In this document: one piece after another, positions 1 through 13,000 of the stretch
Layout: each line of letters begins with the position of its first letter
How positions within the stretch are numbered: the first letter of the stretch is position 1
Assembly: GCA_024195265.1 (NCBI GenBank)
Contig: JAJLRJ010000013.1
Location: 6,348,075 to 6,412,074 of the forward strand
DNA length: 64,000 nt
Origin: Dendrophyllia cribrosa
Taxonomy: Eukaryota > Cnidaria > Anthozoa > Scleractinia > Dendrophylliidae
Direction: 5' to 3'
Notes under the pieces: model-generated
The model's input: only the letters and a program-made list of their open reading frames with translations
Database searches by the model: none
Told to the model about the DNA's origin: nothing
Translations under genes and position numbers: made by a program

Positions 1-26
1 TTAATGACGTTCCTGAATCCTCGTAG

Positions 27-3000
27 GAACTGTGTAAATATCCTGAAGTGGTTAAGGATGTTACCAGTCACCGTCATTGCTTGCTCTCATTCGGAGCCCT
101 GGTAAACAAAATCAATCAGAGACCTGTACAGGACACCAAAGCTGTGACAGCCTGTCAACAGTACGTGAAGGTAACGTTAAACGTTAGCATAATGAACTAT
201 GCTCTCTAAACGCGCACGAACTAACTTTAGCCCTTTCAAACCGTGCAGTCTCCAAGCCCAGTCCAAAAATAGAAAGAAGACTTACATATCATTCGCAAAT
301 TGCCAAGAAATGAACAGCACCAGGGGATAATATTTAATTTCAATGGTCACACATTTATTTTACAGACCCATTAATTTGACTTTGATGTTTAAAGATTAAC
401 CGTAATTTACTCGGTGTAAAGCCAAGTAACAAGTTAAGAGCGCCTGTCCGTAAAAATCAGACAAATTTGAATTTTTTTGGCAAGTAATAAAAATTCGATT
501 TCTTTCATATTTTAAAGTTCGATAGATTAAGGTATAACAAAAATCACTTGATACTTTTTTCGGCCAAATATCTTTTTATTTAAAAGAAAAATTCAAAAAA
601 CGAAAGTCCGTTAAAATCGCCATTTGAGGTGGAAAATTATTGCACAATTTTGACAGTCTCGCTTGCAAAAACAAGTAACGCTACAGCATTTAAAACATGA
701 AAATCATATTTTGCAATCTTTAATTATCTAGTAGAGTGATTTAGGGAATTATTTTGTTGTTATTTGCTTGCAAAATAATTTTATTTCGAAGACATATATT
801 TTACTTCTTTAAAAGTACCTCGTAAACAAAACAACTTTTCACCATGTGCTAAACCTTCAAACGGATTAAGTTTCTGTTGGTTAATTTTTATAAAGATGAT
901 CTCAAGATTGCCGTAAAAATTTCTTTGGGCAAATGATTCAGAGCGACGCGAGAGCATTTCAAAGTTCGTTAAAATTAGAGTTATTTGACCTTACGAGGTC
1001 AACAATCAATTTGCGGGTCACACAAACATTTCACTTTCCACCACATGTCTTAACATAAATAAGGTTAAAGTAGCCACATAGAAAAAATGTTTTGAAATTT
1101 TCTTACCTTATTTGTTGTAGAAGACTTATCCAGAGATCATTTTCTTGCATTTTTTCACCGTTCATGATATGTCCTTTACTCTTGTTTACGACGTCCGATA
1201 AACGTCGGACGACAACAACGTAATATTAAACGGTCGGGTCAGCCAATCTTTGTTAAACTTTCGACACTTTTCAGTACCACGGCATCTATTCAAAGGGCTA
1301 AGTACCTTTTGGAGCGTTTCTCGGTTTTGTAGTGCGCTAAAAGATTTGCAATGTTACTTTGAAGTACAAACCAAAACATGTCGGACGTTTGCTTTCAGTC
1401 TTTTTACAGTTATGTCACGCAATGCAGTTTTGTTTGCATTTAAGGGGGTAGGGGTGCGGATAAGGCAACTAAATTGAAACACTTTTGCAAGAGTAAAAAA
1501 ACCATAACTGTTTACAAATATATTTCAGCACCATTTAATTTTCGTCGTTAGTCAATATGTTCTAAAATATATTATTTGGTAGCAATAGCCTTTTGCGAGC
1601 ATCGATTTTTAACTCCTCTCCCCAGTCTTGCTTTCCATATTGGATGCTTTTTTCTCGTTTCCTAAATTTACCTTTTTACCATACGAGTCGAGGTGCTCTA
1701 CTTGATGGAGCTGCCCCTGAAAGATGGGTATACCAGGGCTTCCTGTGGATAACATCATGCATGTGATCTCTTTTTCACTATAAATTTCCAGTTTGCGGAT
1801 CCAGCTTGCTCATAAGGAGAGGGGGTGGGAGATGGAGTGAAAATGGTTCTGAAAAAAAGTTCGGTCCCTCGAGTCTTTTTCTTCGCCAAAAAAGGGATGG
1901 AAAGGGGCCGCTTCCCTAGATCCGCCACTGAACTAAATTCGACAACTTTAGTTTACAACTACTTCCTTTACATTTCTAGTAAACAACGCTGCTCGACATA
2001 AAATAAGTTCGATCTCATCCCAGTCAGGTCCGGTAAATTTCAAGACAGACTTGTGAGGTCTTGTGATTAGAGATGTCCTTTGTGTGCGAAAGTAAAGTGA
2101 CAATTTCCGTTCCACGCTTTCGATCGCGAATGTCATAACCACAAACTCCACCAACAAAGGACTTAAACGAACAAGTGCCTTCCATTTTTGTGTAATACCT
2201 GGAACTGAACTCGAATCTTTGATGTACAAAAACATGCACTTTAGCGCCGCCTTCAAGTAAACAAAGGCTCTAGGTAATTAGCAAAACCAGGTAGTGTTTA
2301 CTGTTTTGTCAACTGCATTATTTAAACAGCATTTATTTTTATTCTCGACAATTGGCGATTACTGTATTAAACTTAGTAAGTTCTTCAATTTTTAGATATT
2401 CTCTCGTTATCAGCTTTAAAATCTGAGCGGGTTTCTAATTATTTTGCTACTGCCAAAAAAATACTTAAATTTACTTAGTTTGTAACACCGACAATGGATT
2501 AGCCAAACATTAGTCCCATTGAGTCAAATTTTAAATTGAAGGAAATGCAACAAATGGTTCTGAATTAAGGCATGACATGAATTGGAAGTAAGGCTGGAAG
2601 AAGCCCCCTCCCCAACATCTATGGTACATATCATTGACGGAAAATTCACGAGCGAGGTAAATGGTCCCACGAACCACAGGTAACCCAAACTCACAGTAAG
2701 ATTATTGGCAAGTAGAAAACATCCAAATAAGTGTTCTTTTGAGGCTCTCTCTCGGTCAATTGAGAGACAAGGAAAACATCAGTTGCGGTGTGTAACGTTT
2801 GACAAACGTTTACATCACTAGTTGCACTGTACAAATTGATATATTTTGGGGGCCGTGCATGTGGCGAATATTAGACTGATTTTCCCTTTTTCGCATAATG
2901 TTTCATGAAGACAGTATCCTTCTGATAAAAAGAAAAAAAAAGAAAAAACAATACGAAAAAAGGACAGAAATAGCTAAATACCACAGTGATCTTAATCAGG

Positions 3001-6000
3001 TAAAAAGCTAGTGATACCATTTGCATTTCACACATTTCGTTTTTACTTTTTCTGTGCAACGGCGAATGAATAATCTTTCCGGAGTGAAGACGCTTAAATG
3101 TGCTAACGTAACTGAAAAGACTTCGTATTTTTTTTTCTCCGCTGCAAGAGTTTCAGACATAGATTCGGTGTTTTCAAACTCTTTAGCCCTACCCCTACCC
3201 CGCTAAAATGCCGAAGAACAGCTGCATTGCGTGACGACACTAATAACTGCCGTCACGATCACGGCTTAAACGGCCCGACATGTTTGTTCATTCAGTACTT
3301 CTCAAGCAGTGATTAGATTTCTCTATCCGTTAACTTCAAACCGAAGAACATTCGACAAATGCTATAGCCTTTAAATAAGATGCCATAATGCTGAAATGTG
3401 TCGAAAGTTTAACAGAGGTTTACGTGCGACCTTGCATGGCAGTCCGCGGCCGGCGTGCATCGGACGTTATAAATTAAAAATACGATGAACAAAGAAGGGA
3501 CTTATACACAAAAATGGTCTCTGAATCTGTCTTCTACCGCAAATGAGGTAAGGAAATTTCAATGTTTTTCAATGTGGCTATTTCAATTTCATAATGGGTT
3601 AACACAGAAGCAGAAGTTAGAATATTTGTGTGACCCGCAAATTGATTGTTGACCTCGTAAGGTCAAATAACTCTTAATTTTAACGAACTTTGAAATGCTC
3701 TCGCGTCGCTCTGAATCATTTGCCCAAAGAAATTTTTACGGCAATCTTGAGATCATCTTTATAAAAATTAACCAACAAAAACTTAATCCGTTTGAAGGTT
3801 TAGCACATGGTGAAAAATTGTTTTGTTTACGAGGTACTTTTAAAGAAGTAAAATGTATGTCTTCGAAATAAAATTATTTTGCACGCAAAGAACAACATAA
3901 TAATTCCATAAATCACTCTTCTAGATATCTAAAGATTGCAAAATACGATTTTCATGTTTTAAATGCCGTAGCGCTACTTGTTTTTGTAAGCGAGACTGTC
4001 AAAGTTGTGCAATAATTTTCCGCCTGAAATGGCGATTTTAACGGAATTTCGTTTTCTGCATTTTTCTTTAAAATAAAAAGATATTTGGCCGAAAAAGGTA
4101 TCCAGTGATTTTTGTTATACCTTAATCTATCTAACGTTAAAATATCAAAAGAATCCAATTTTATCACTTGCCGCGATATGTTTGGTTTTTACAGACAGGC
4201 GCTCTTAAGGGTGAAACGCGAACCCCAGTTGAAAAGCTGGGACAACAAAGGCTTTAATTATACTCTCATACAGGCATGCTCATATTTCTATGCGCATTTA
4301 TAGGCCAGCTATTTTATATAGAAATGTTTACAAAGTGTTGCTGAATGACCGAAGATATAAGTAAAAGAAAACCTAGTATTGGCGTACGAAAATGGCCGCA
4401 TTGACTCGATATGTAGCTCCCTATAATAGCAATAATTGTCACACCTCCATACTGCATGAGAAAGTGTTAAGTTTGCACATTACAAATAACGGCTATACAC
4501 ACAGTAAAGTAACAGCATGTAAAGCAACACTGTTTGAAAGATAACCCATCTATATGATATTATCACAACAGGTGATGCTGGACAAGCTTGCCAACTCACA
4601 AACGTCACCATGGTTAATGCTCACGTATATTAAGACTCTTGGAAACGCAGGAAGCACCGAGGCACGAGAGCAGCTGCTGAAGATAGTTAAGAACCAGAAA
4701 CACCCACTGTACATCAGAGTGAATGGTGTATGGGCCCTCCGGCGCATTGCTCCTCTGGTCAGAGAGAAAGTAAGTGATTAAGTAATGATCCGCATAAGAA
4801 GGATAGCGCTGAACGGCAATGCACGATGGAATGTCAACTTTTTTCATTGTTACAACTAGTGATCTCATTGACCTAGACTCAAAAACTGCTAAAAAGTTAA
4901 GGCTCAACGTGCATTTTGTCATATTTTTTTAAGGTTTCAAGTAATTTGAGACCCAATCACACAACATGCAAGTTTTAAAAAATATTGTATTTGGGGAACT
5001 TCATCAAAGAAGCAAAATTATTAGCTATTGTCTTCAATAAATCAGAGTTGCTATTCTTGTAGAATTTTGACATTTTTCGCTGTTAATCTGTTTCTTCAGT
5101 TAATAATTCCTTGGTATAATTTCTTCACTTTTGCCGCTTTTTTCTTCTTATTTCAAGATAATAAAGCAAGCTAAAAGCAAGCTCCAGGCCATAATCATAA
5201 AACTACACGATATATCACTGCTTTGTTTGGGACAAATGCATAGATATAAGACTCTAAGACCATAGCTCCACTCATTTTAGTTTGTTTTTGTTTTTGTTTG
5301 TTTTGTTTTTTGTTTTCTTTGTTTCTAATCAGAATGCTTATGGCGTTTTTTTAAACTCCTTCTTCAAGTCATCTTCTTGCGTTTCTACATTTCTCCTTTA
5401 CTTGGGGGCCTGTAGTTGCGCTTACATCCCATTCTTTCTCCCTTTTTTCTTCCATGCATTATATGGCTCTCCGTTTCCTTGGTCCTATTGTCTGTCTGAG
5501 CACTGTTTCCTCATCTCCATCATTCGCTGGTGCTGTGTTTCCAAAATAGAGTGCAGTCTAGTGGGCTTTGGTTTTGTGTGTCTTACCCTTGATATGACTG
5601 GGGCTACGCTCTTGGAGTCTTATATCTATGCATTTGTCCCAAACAAAGCGATATATCAGCCAGGACACCCAGTCTCTTTAATAAAGATTTAAGTACCTGT
5701 GCGATTTGGTGGGAGAAATTGGTGTTTTTGCCCAACTATCCCTAACTTTTCAGATAAGGTAAACTCACTTTAAAGCAAATACGCTCTGTCTAAAACATCT
5801 CTAACTGTCCATAACAAAGCGCTCAATTAGTGAGGGATTTAGTTTGCATTAATTTGCAAAATTGCTGAGAATTTACGGGAGAAAAGTTCCGTGAAAGTTT
5901 GATAGTGATTAACCGTGAATTGTTCTCTTTTTTATTCAAAGTTCCAACCGAATATAGAAGAGGTTTTCATCTAAACTGCTTTTGTATCTTTATTTACAGA

Positions 6001-7023
6001 CTTTTCCACACCTTATTACGGTCTTTGCTGATGCAAAAGAACACCCCGAACTGCGCATGGCCGTTTTCCTACTGATGCTGAACTCAGAGCTCAACTTTGC
6101 GACACTGCAGGCTCTCGTCAACACTGTGAGACGTGAGATTACCAACCCACTCCCATGCCCTCGCAGTAACCAGCTGGCGTCTTTTGTTATCTCCCATCTG
6201 TCTGCGCTCGCGTGGCACGATAATGTTTTAATGAAGAAAAGGTAATGAGCTCGACTTTAATGACACTTTCAGTCAAACACTCCGCAAATATTATATAACT
6301 AGAAGTAATCACAGATTAAAGTGCGTCTCCTTAGGTACCTCGTTGTGACATGGCATTCGCGTTTCAGGCATGTTTCTGGTTCTTTCTTAATTTAGGGCCG
6401 GCTTGTTGAAAGGGCGATGAAGAAAACCTAGGGTTAGATACTATTGTGATACTATTGGATACTATTGTGACGTTTCAAGATGGCGCAGATTTGGTACCGA
6501 CACTTTTCTCGATTCGTTCCGCTTAGACGACGCGCTAAGCATGCTGGATACTATTGTGACGTTTCAAGATGGCGCAGATTTGGTACCGACACTTTTCTCG
6601 ATTCGTTCCGCCTAGCCGACAAGATTAGGAAGCGTCTCCCTCGTCGACGCAACTAGTAGTAACCTGAGATTAATATGTGAGTTCCACAACAAAATTCTGA
6701 AATCTTTTCGCAACACAGAAGAAGCTAGTGCACTCACAGGTTTTAAAAATTCTGACAAAAATCATAGCAAATAACTTACGAATTTTATTCGTGAAATAGA
6801 ACACATTAACTTACAGCTGTGGCGTTGAAAATATTCACTTGCCATGTGACAAAAGAGTTCAAATGTCTTTCTCTTTCTGCCGTTGATAAGCATAAAGTTT
6901 TTCCTATAGAGTGTTTTCATTTACGTCATATCAAAATTCAGAAGCATTAAACAACAGTTTTCGATTCCAATTCAAAGGGGACAAACTTCAAATAAATGTG
7001 GCTACTAAACATATCTGAATTTC

Positions 7024-7065
<42 letters not shown>

Positions 7066-10000
7066 ACAATTGGTTTCGGCTCCATTAAATCCTATACCAA
7101 TTGTAGAACATTTTAGGAGGAGCTACCCACAGTGTGAGCACAGTTACTGACAAGACATATTAGTAAGGAAAACAATGCAAAACAAATGTAGTACGTTAAA
7201 TAACGAACTAAGCACACACGTCAACTAAATAAGCCAAGCACGCGCACTCAACTTAAGGAAAATTGCGCGCGCGCACCTGCATCAAACTGAATAGAAGCAA
7301 TATAGAAATTAAATAGGGGCGCTAGGATGATATGAAGGATCTAAAATAATAAAGGATACGGCGGTATCTCTCAATTCTGGATTGCTAGTCTCATCTCCCG
7401 TAGTGTAGTGCCATACTTCTCAATGATAGCACCGTGGCGTTTGAAGAATTTAGCAAACGATTTACGAAGGAGCGTAGATTTGAACCCTTGGTGAAGGAGA
7501 CGTGATGAAAGTCGGCGAAGTCTATGTATAAAATCCAACTTTGATGTGCATATTCTAGCAAAATTTATGTGCATATTCTAGCAAATTGATGTGCAAATTG
7601 ATGTGCATATTCTAGCAAAATGTTTATGGAATTGTAGAGAGTTTAAAACTACACATCTGGGCCAAATTTTAAAGCGCTAGAACATTTCGTTCAAGAGTTA
7701 TAGACGAACGAGTATTAGACATTTTTAGTAAGAAATGTATGGGAAGGCCATCTTGGTGTTCCACTTAGGGACACCAACATGGCGGCCAAAAATTCAAAGT
7801 CTAATAACACTAAAAATCTCATCACAAAATATTGTATTCACTATACGTGCCATTAAATCGGCTTATAATCATCTATAATTCAAAAATAACTTTCAACTGG
7901 TTCAATTTTGTTTATTTTCACGGCTTATCTGAAATAGCGTGACGAATTGCGTGACACATTTCAAATCTTTATAAATCGAAAGCAAAACATCGTTAAAGCC
8001 TGAAACTTTTTGTGAAAGATTATAACACTGGTATCCACATACCATGTTAAAAACAGCTTTGTAGGATGTATACTTTAGGTTTTTTTAATTTTTATGATGT
8101 CATGTGCAAACACTCAATAGGCCACATAAGAACTTCCCTTCAACCCTAAAAATCTAAAACGTTCTCGCCTATGTACACAAAATACCTGCGAAACCACTAG
8201 GAGACAACCACATTAGTATGCGTTTTCCTTCGTCGAACGCGATAATAATAATTGCAGCTTTCAAAGCCATTTATTTTAATTGAATTTTAGCTGGGCGATA
8301 TCACGGTGAGTTTGCTGAGTTTTTGACAAAACTATTAACTATCAGTGTTCAATTAATTGTCTTTGTTCTTGCAAAAAAATGCTTCTGCAACACTGATTGG
8401 AAAATATCAAGTGATTATTCGACGGGAGAACAAACCATGCATACTCTGTTTGTAAACTATTTTTCTAAGACACAAGGAAAGAACTTGGGAAAATGAGAAA
8501 AAAGGAGAAAATTGGCCAATTTTGTCTAGTTTCAATCCGTTTCCATCCTGGCCATCTGCAGCCAAACATACCTCTTTATCCCTCGTACGTACAGGCAAAC
8601 GTATACCCCCACCGTAGTACTATAGCAACGTCAGCTTATTGCCATTTGTTTTAAACAATGCCGTTTTTCTGAACATCTTCATGATGAAACTTTCAAATGT
8701 TGTAGTACTTAAGTATCACTAGCTGCAGACGACGTTTCAGGAAAATTTATAAGACGGTTTTTGAGTAAATCAAAAATCATTTTTAGGCAAAACAGTAATA
8801 AAGCAAATAATTTGCATAAAGCAAAATATTTCCAAAATGCCCTTACATATTATTTTAAAACAGTCAGCTGTTAAAATAATCAAAATGATTGTCCTTAACT
8901 TTGCTGTCATATTTTTAACGGCTTGGGCATTTTAGAAATATTTTGCTTAATGCAAATTTTTGCTTTTAAAATCACTGTTTTGTCTAAAAATGATTTTTTT
9001 TATTTACCCGACGATTGAAACGTGAATACTACAAAAGTTGAAAGTGTCTGACCAGATTTTGAGGAGAACGACATTGTTTAAAACAAATGGCAATAAGCTG
9101 ACGTTGCTATAGTAACGGCTGTCGCTTGAAAACCAGTAACACATAATACTTTGATCACATTTCATAAATTTGGTGAGTATGAAAGTAATCGAAGCATGTC
9201 TTTCCCTGCGAAATGTTGATTTCAAAAAATACACCCCACGACGAAAAAATTGTGTCGAGCCTCCTAAAGTGGACACTTCTCCCCTTATTGGAGGTTCCGC
9301 TGTATAAATGAAATCTCCGGGAGGGGTTTTGTTTAAAACATAGCTTAAACGACGAGCCGCAGTGCTTTACACGAGGAAAGACGAGCGGTTTTAGATCTCT
9401 GTTGGAACAAAACCGTTAACTGAATTCATTTAAGCTTACAGTGTACCTTCGGGGGTGTCTCCAGTATAACAGCTGTAGCGTCTTAAGATTACACTTAATA
9501 TACCTAAACCCAGATATCAAATTAAAGCTTATAGAGCTAGCTATCTAAATATGGAAAGCATTTGGTAATAAAATGAATTGTCGAATTTTTTACGACGTCT
9601 AAATTCGAACGTCCGAATCAGCTTTAAAACGCTATAACTCAAAGAGATTATTGTATTTTGCTAATTTGATTTGTTCTCGGATTTTCGGACACGAAGCGCT
9701 AAAAAAACGTGTCGGCGATTTCCCATATTCAATTGCAGTGAAAAGTTACAGAATATTTTCGAAAAAGGGAGAAAAAAAAATTGGAGTAATCGCACGGAAA
9801 TGGCTCTTGACGAAAAAGTTTTTCGGAAATAAGAAATTCGCCGACAAGTTTTTGTTGATTATATGTTAGCCTAGCTTCTCTCCAAATTTGAGGAAAATCG
9901 AACGAATTCTCTTTAAGTTGTAGCTCTTTAAAGTGTCCCCTACAAGCGAAAAATTAACTTTGAGAAAACAGCGCTTAGAAAAGCATATCGCTATATAAAC

Positions 10001-13000
10001 AAATTCCACTCACAAAAGTTATACCGTCATTTCGCCGTCAATTTTCACTATTTCTCAATAATTTTTTTTTGGATGAAAGTTCATTCTGTAAACTTTATTT
10101 TGACGCCAAAAAAAAAAATTTAATAAATTTTCGATCTGGAGGTACACTGTAACCTTAAGTTTCTACATATTTGGACAGCATGTTTCAAAATTGTTCACTA
10201 TCGTTTCAATATTGTTCAATGTCGTTTCAAAATTGTTTCATTATTGTTATTTGTCTATCTAAAAAAAAAGCGCAGCTGACACCAATCTTTGACGGTTGTT
10301 TCAGGTCAATGCAAGCTCGCATGGCCCTGCGACTTATGCCAAGAATGAATTTCGGACTGGGTTACTCTAAAGGAATGCGATGGGGGCTATACTCAGGTTC
10401 GTAAACAAATAAAATATACGAAACTATTGAGAAATAAATAGCACCACAGTGAATAACTGTTCATAAACTAAATAGCGTTCGATCATTTGAATGGTCACAC
10501 GGCCGGATTACATCAACAGAAACAAAAGTTAGAACCACCTTGTACAGCATAGCAAACAGCACCACAGGAAAGTACTGCTCAGTAGCTTTCATTTGAATGG
10601 TCACACTTTAGGGTTTTATACACGAGCTGAAAATTTGAACCACATTACTAGAGTTATTACACGACTCAGATGTTCTTTAATGTTTAATCAGAAAAGTTCC
10701 AGGCAGGATTTGAGTTTGAGGCCAACAAATTTAACGTCCCAGAGAGCATGCTTCCCAGGAACATGAATGCACGATTTCAGTTCAGCCTTTTGGGCTATAG
10801 GATGAATGCTTTTGAGGTAATTATGACAAGTTAATTATGTTATGCCATTGCATGTTACTTATGCCAATTAATTGCGTTAATAAATTATGTTAATTATGTT
10901 ATTTATTTCTAGTAATAAAAACTTGTGAACATTAGTTTTTGTTGTTGAGATCAATGCTAGAAGAATAAAATATAACTAGCAGATGAAGCCACGAAAGTTA
11001 AACCATGGACTAATTTATTTATTTATTTTATGAAGGAAAAACGTTTTTCATAACATAGCTAGAAATAGCTTCATAGATTTAAAAAAAATGACGCTTAAAA
11101 GAAAACTGGATTTTGGTACTAATTAAACAAAACAAAAAATTCTAACGTTCGCTCTATTTTTGTTCCTTTTTAACACAGTTTGGAACCCGTGTTCAAAACA
11201 TGGACGATGTCATTGAACAACTGATATCTCAAGTTCGCCACCGACAGAAGCGATCTCTATGGGGATCTGTCCTGTCCTGGTTCGGCGAGGATCTAGGAAG
11301 CGCCTTAGGTGAAGAAGAAGAAAAAGAAGAAGAAGAAGAAGAAAGCTCCAAAAAACAAACAAGATCCTCCACTCGCCCTTCCAAAAGTATGCGTCGGCGC
11401 AGCCACGTAACTGGTCCTTCACCACGCCCTACACAACCATCCGATGATGGAGAAACGGTTAGTTTTTTATTCTTTTTAGTCCCAAAAGCTTTTGTTTCAA
11501 ATTAATGCCATTTTACAAAATTCCGAGACACAAAAAGCAAAGTACTGATAGCCGCTTTAATTTGAATGGTCACACTTTAGGATTCATCCAGTGGCGAAAC
11601 TGAGTTAGAACCACCTTGTACAACATAATAAAAAGTATCACAGGAAAGTAATGCTCAGTAGCTTTCATTTGAATGGTCACACTTTACGATTTGATCCACA
11701 GACTAAAACGTAAGAACCACCTTGTACAGCGTAATAAACAGTACCACAGGAAAGTACTGCTCAGTAGCTTTCACTTGAATGGTCACACTTTAGGATTTGA
11801 TCCACAGACTCAAAAGTTAGAACCACCTTGTACAGCGTAATAAACAGTACCACAAGAAAGTACTGCTCAGTAGCTTTCATTTGAATGGTCACACTTTAGG
11901 ATTCATCCAGTGGCGAAAGTTAGAACCATCTTGTACAGCATAATAAACAGCACCACAGGAAAGTACTGCTCAGTAGCTTTCATTTGAATGGTCACGCTTT
12001 AGGATTTGATCCACAGACTCAAAAGTTAGAACCATCTTGTGCAGCATAATAAACAGTACCACAGGAAAGTACTGCTCAGTAGCTTTCATTTGAATGGTCA
12101 CGCTTTAGGATTTGATCCACAGACTCAAAAGTTAGAACCACCTTGTATAGCGTAATAAACACAGTACCACAGGAAAGTACTGCTCAGAAGCTTTCATTTA
12201 ATGGTCACACTTTAGGATTTCATCCACAGACTCAAACGTTAGAACCACCTTGTACAGCATAACAAAAACAACAACTAAACACAGAAAAGTACTGCTCAAT
12301 AATGTTTTTTAAATAGTCACACTGTAGTGTTTCATCCACACACTCACACACACACAACGGATCCGCGAGGAGCAAGGAAATCGGATACGTCTGCGCGCAG
12401 GCTAAGTATAATGTGAAAATTGTGGTAAACTGCTGAAAAAAACTAAATACATTTTTTTTTCGTCTTTCACTGCAGCAGGAACGTAGACGCGTATCTTTCT
12501 ACATGAAGCTGTTCGGTGATGAAGTGAAGTTTGCAGAAATGAAGCAAGAGAATGTGGACCAACTGGCAAAAGATCTTTCAGATCTGCTCCTTGGAAAGAA
12601 AGATCGAATAGAATACCCTGGTCTAGGTAAAATCTAGCTCTATGCCCACTACATAGTTTTATATTTATCAAGCGCGTGGTTCGGGCCTGGAAAACGTAGG
12701 GGTCGAGGCCCGGATGGGGAAATTTCATATAAACTGCACAGGGTTGATCGTCGCAAATGTAGAAAAGTTGAAAAGTTCCAGAAACCCATTTTGTGGGTGA
12801 GGCGCACATTAATTTTCATTTCTAAGACGTAACAATTTTTTCATAAATGTTGTTTCTTTCGACGTATGTCTCTGGCTTAAAGATGAATTACAGCCCGTAC
12901 TGCGCAATCTCAGCTCGGCAATGTTTGTGAAACAAGGAATGTTTACTAGCGAAAATGAAAATTACAGGACAAACTTACCTTTTTTTCATTATTAACGTCA

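Noticed and set aside
1948..2256. 102-codon minus-strand frame as the transposase of the TTAA element
   Set aside because: No DDE-type motifs or basic DNA-binding region; too short, and the overlapping alternative frame is equally long.
5282..5692. 136-codon open frame rich in Phe/Leu/Ser
   Set aside because: Low-complexity T-rich interior of a palindromic MITE; no domain, no splice support.
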